This document shows positions 62,892 to 64,000 of a stretch of DNA of 64,000 nucleotides, in pieces. Positions within the stretch are counted from its first letter, which is position 1, and the number at the start of each line of letters is the position of its first letter. The notes under the pieces are model-generated. The model was given only the letters and a program-made list of their open reading frames with translations. It did not search any database and had not been told where the DNA came from. Source of the stretch: a bacterium (GTDB lineage: Bacteria; Bacillota; Clostridia; Lachnospirales; Lachnospiraceae); assembly GCA_028724545.1 (NCBI GenBank), contig JAQYCU010000024.1, positions 1 through 64,000 of the forward strand, read 5' to 3'. The position numbers were made by a program, and so were the translations under genes.

Positions 62892-64000
62892 ATGTCAGAT
62901 AAAAAGCAGAGAATGCAAGAGTTAACAGAGCAGTTAAATAATGCTGCAAAAGTGTATTATCAGGGAAAAGATGAAGTTATGAGCAATTATACTTATGACC
63001 GGTTATATGATGAATTAGTTGCCCTGGAAAAAGAAACTGGCGTTATTTTGTCGGGAAGTCCAACACAGAAAGTAGGATATGAAGTGTTAAGCGAACTTCC
63101 AAAAGAAGCCCATCCTTCTCCGATGCTTTCTCTGGATAAGACGAAAGAGGTAGAGGGATTGTCTTCGTGGCTGAATGACCAAACGGGACTTCTTTCGTGG
63201 AAGATGGATGGACTGACAGTAGTTTTAACATATGAAGAAGGAAAATTAGTAAAGGCAGTTACGCGAGGCAATGGGCAGATAGGCGAAGTCATAACGAACA
63301 ATGCGAAAGTATTTAAAAATCTGCCACTTGCCATTCCTTATAAAGGGCATCTGGTACTGCGTGGTGAGGCAGTAATCCCTTATTCTGAGTTTGAGAAGAT
63401 TAATCAGGCACTGCCAATAGATGAACAGTATAAAAATCCGAGAAATTTATGCAGTGGTTCCGTCCGGCAGCTGAATAATGAAATTACGGCAAAACGTAAT
63501 GTCAATTTCTTCGCATTTGCTTTGGTATCAGCAGATGGAATTGATTTTCAAAATTCGCAGGAGCAGAAGTATCTTTTCCTAAAGGAGCAGGGCTTTGAAG
63601 TAGTAGAATATGAAAAAGTCAATGCAGAAACGATTGCTGCAGCTGTAGAGAGATTTTCTAAAAAAATTGAAACAAATGATTTCCCGTCGGATGGTCTGGT
63701 GCTGTTGTATGATGATATCCGGTATGGAGAATCGTTAGGAAACACAGCAAAATTTCCACGGAATGCGATTGCATTTAAATGGGCAGATGAAATAGCAGAA
63801 ACGACTTTGAAAGAAATAGAGTGGAGTGCTTCCCGGACAGGACTGATTAATCCGGTTGCTGTTTTTGAACCGGTAGAGCTGGAAGGAACAACCGTCAGCC
63901 GTGCCAGCGTGCACAATGTCAGTATCGTAAAGCAGCTGGAACTGGGAATTGGCGATACCATCCAGGTATATAAAGCCAACATGATTATTCCACAGATTGC
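62892..64000 (+). CDS. ligA: NAD-dependent DNA ligase, 5' part (runs off the window)
   Basis: The first 369 codons of LigA, open to the window edge. The N-terminal Ia domain contains the Tyr residues for NMN binding (MSNYTYDRLYDELVAL), the adenylation motif is KMDG with Lys104, followed by AVTRGNGQIGEVITNN, LRGEAVIPYSEFEKIN and NPRNLCSGSVRQL. The OB domain begins near 315 (ASRTGLINPVAVFEPVELEGTTVSRAS). KMDG replaces the more common KIDG, as in related clostridial ligases. GGAAGG lies upstream of the ATG. The zinc finger, HhH and BRCT parts would lie beyond 64000. Confidence 0.95.
   Translation, partial: MSDKKQRMQELTEQLNNAAKVYYQGKDEVMSNYTYDRLYDELVALEKETGVILSGSPTQKVGYEVLSELPKEAHPSPMLSLDKTKEVEGLSSWLNDQTGLLSWKMDGLTVVLTYEEGKLVKAVTRGNGQIGEVITNNAKVFKNLPLAIPYKGHLVLRGEAVIPYSEFEKINQALPIDEQYKNPRNLCSGSVRQLNNEITAKRNVNFFAFALVSADGIDFQNSQEQKYLFLKEQGFEVVEYEKVNAETIAAAVERFSKKIETNDFPSDGLVLLYDDIRYGESLGNTAKFPRNAIAFKWADEIAETTLKEIEWSASRTGLINPVAVFEPVELEGTTVSRASVHNVSIVKQLELGIGDTIQVYKANMIIPQI

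Noticed and set aside
1..64000. CRISPR arrays, prophage, transposases, toxin-antitoxin or defence genes
   Set aside because: Read through on both strands and not found. The only mobile element with support is the group II intron tail at 1-120.

Overview
The window looks like a chromosomal stretch from an anaerobic, low-to-mid GC Firmicute, most likely a gut Lachnospiraceae (Clostridia). I infer this from strong GGAGG ribosome binding sites on nearly every gene, a tRNA-Phe T-box ahead of pheST, a clostridial tig-clpP-clpX order, the plsX-acpP-rnc-smc-ftsY cluster, an NfnAB bifurcating transhydrogenase, and a DUF5688-type protein. The species cannot be named from the sequence. Almost all of it is core housekeeping on the + strand. 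I see no prophage, CRISPR array, restriction or defence island, or transposase gene. The only clear mobile element is the 3' end of a group II intron at the left edge.

Region by region. 1-4.3 kb is an accessory patch: intron tail, a minus-strand cellobiose phosphorylase, a membrane-anchored polysaccharide deacetylase and an XRE regulator. 4.3-9.9 kb holds glmM (wall precursor), tig, clpP, clpX and engB (protein folding and quality control, ribosome assembly). 10-14.3 kb has a secreted NlpC/P60 protein and a one-piece Ddl-MurF fusion, both for peptidoglycan. 14.3-18.3 kb is the T-box-controlled pheST operon. 18.4-22.3 kb has three membrane proteins of unclear role and an ammonium transporter fused to a PII domain, with two unusual promoter-plus-hairpin modules. 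22.4-26 kb is an OmpR/histidine-kinase pair behind an array of CTTAAG boxes. 26-42.5 kb is an almost continuous + strand run (miaB, dgt, dnaG-rpoD-trmK, nucleoside kinase, folD, rimO, pgsA, pncC, a flavoprotein, cmk-ispH-rpsA, cheR). 42.6-49.3 kb is plsX-acpP-rnc-smc-ftsY. 49.3-55.9 kb is ilvA followed by a partial histidine operon (hisZ, hisG, hisD, hisB and a HisA/F-like-HisIE fusion). 56-59.2 kb has a CYTH protein and nfnAB. 59.2-64 kb is looser: DUF5688 protein, tRNA-Arg(CCG), a repeat-tailed surface protein, an RluF-like pseudouridine synthase and the start of ligA.

The most interesting items are natural fusions (Ddl-MurF, Amt-PII, HisA/F-like-HisIE), the repeated promoter/hairpin modules at 18.4 and 20.25 kb, the helically phased CTTAAG operator array, and three intergenic stretches (59.4-59.58, 60.8-61.0 and 62.03-62.13 kb) that fold into strong hairpins with no known family recognised. 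I did not find a convincing new multi-gene system. The best candidates for undescribed biology are these RNA-like intergenic elements.
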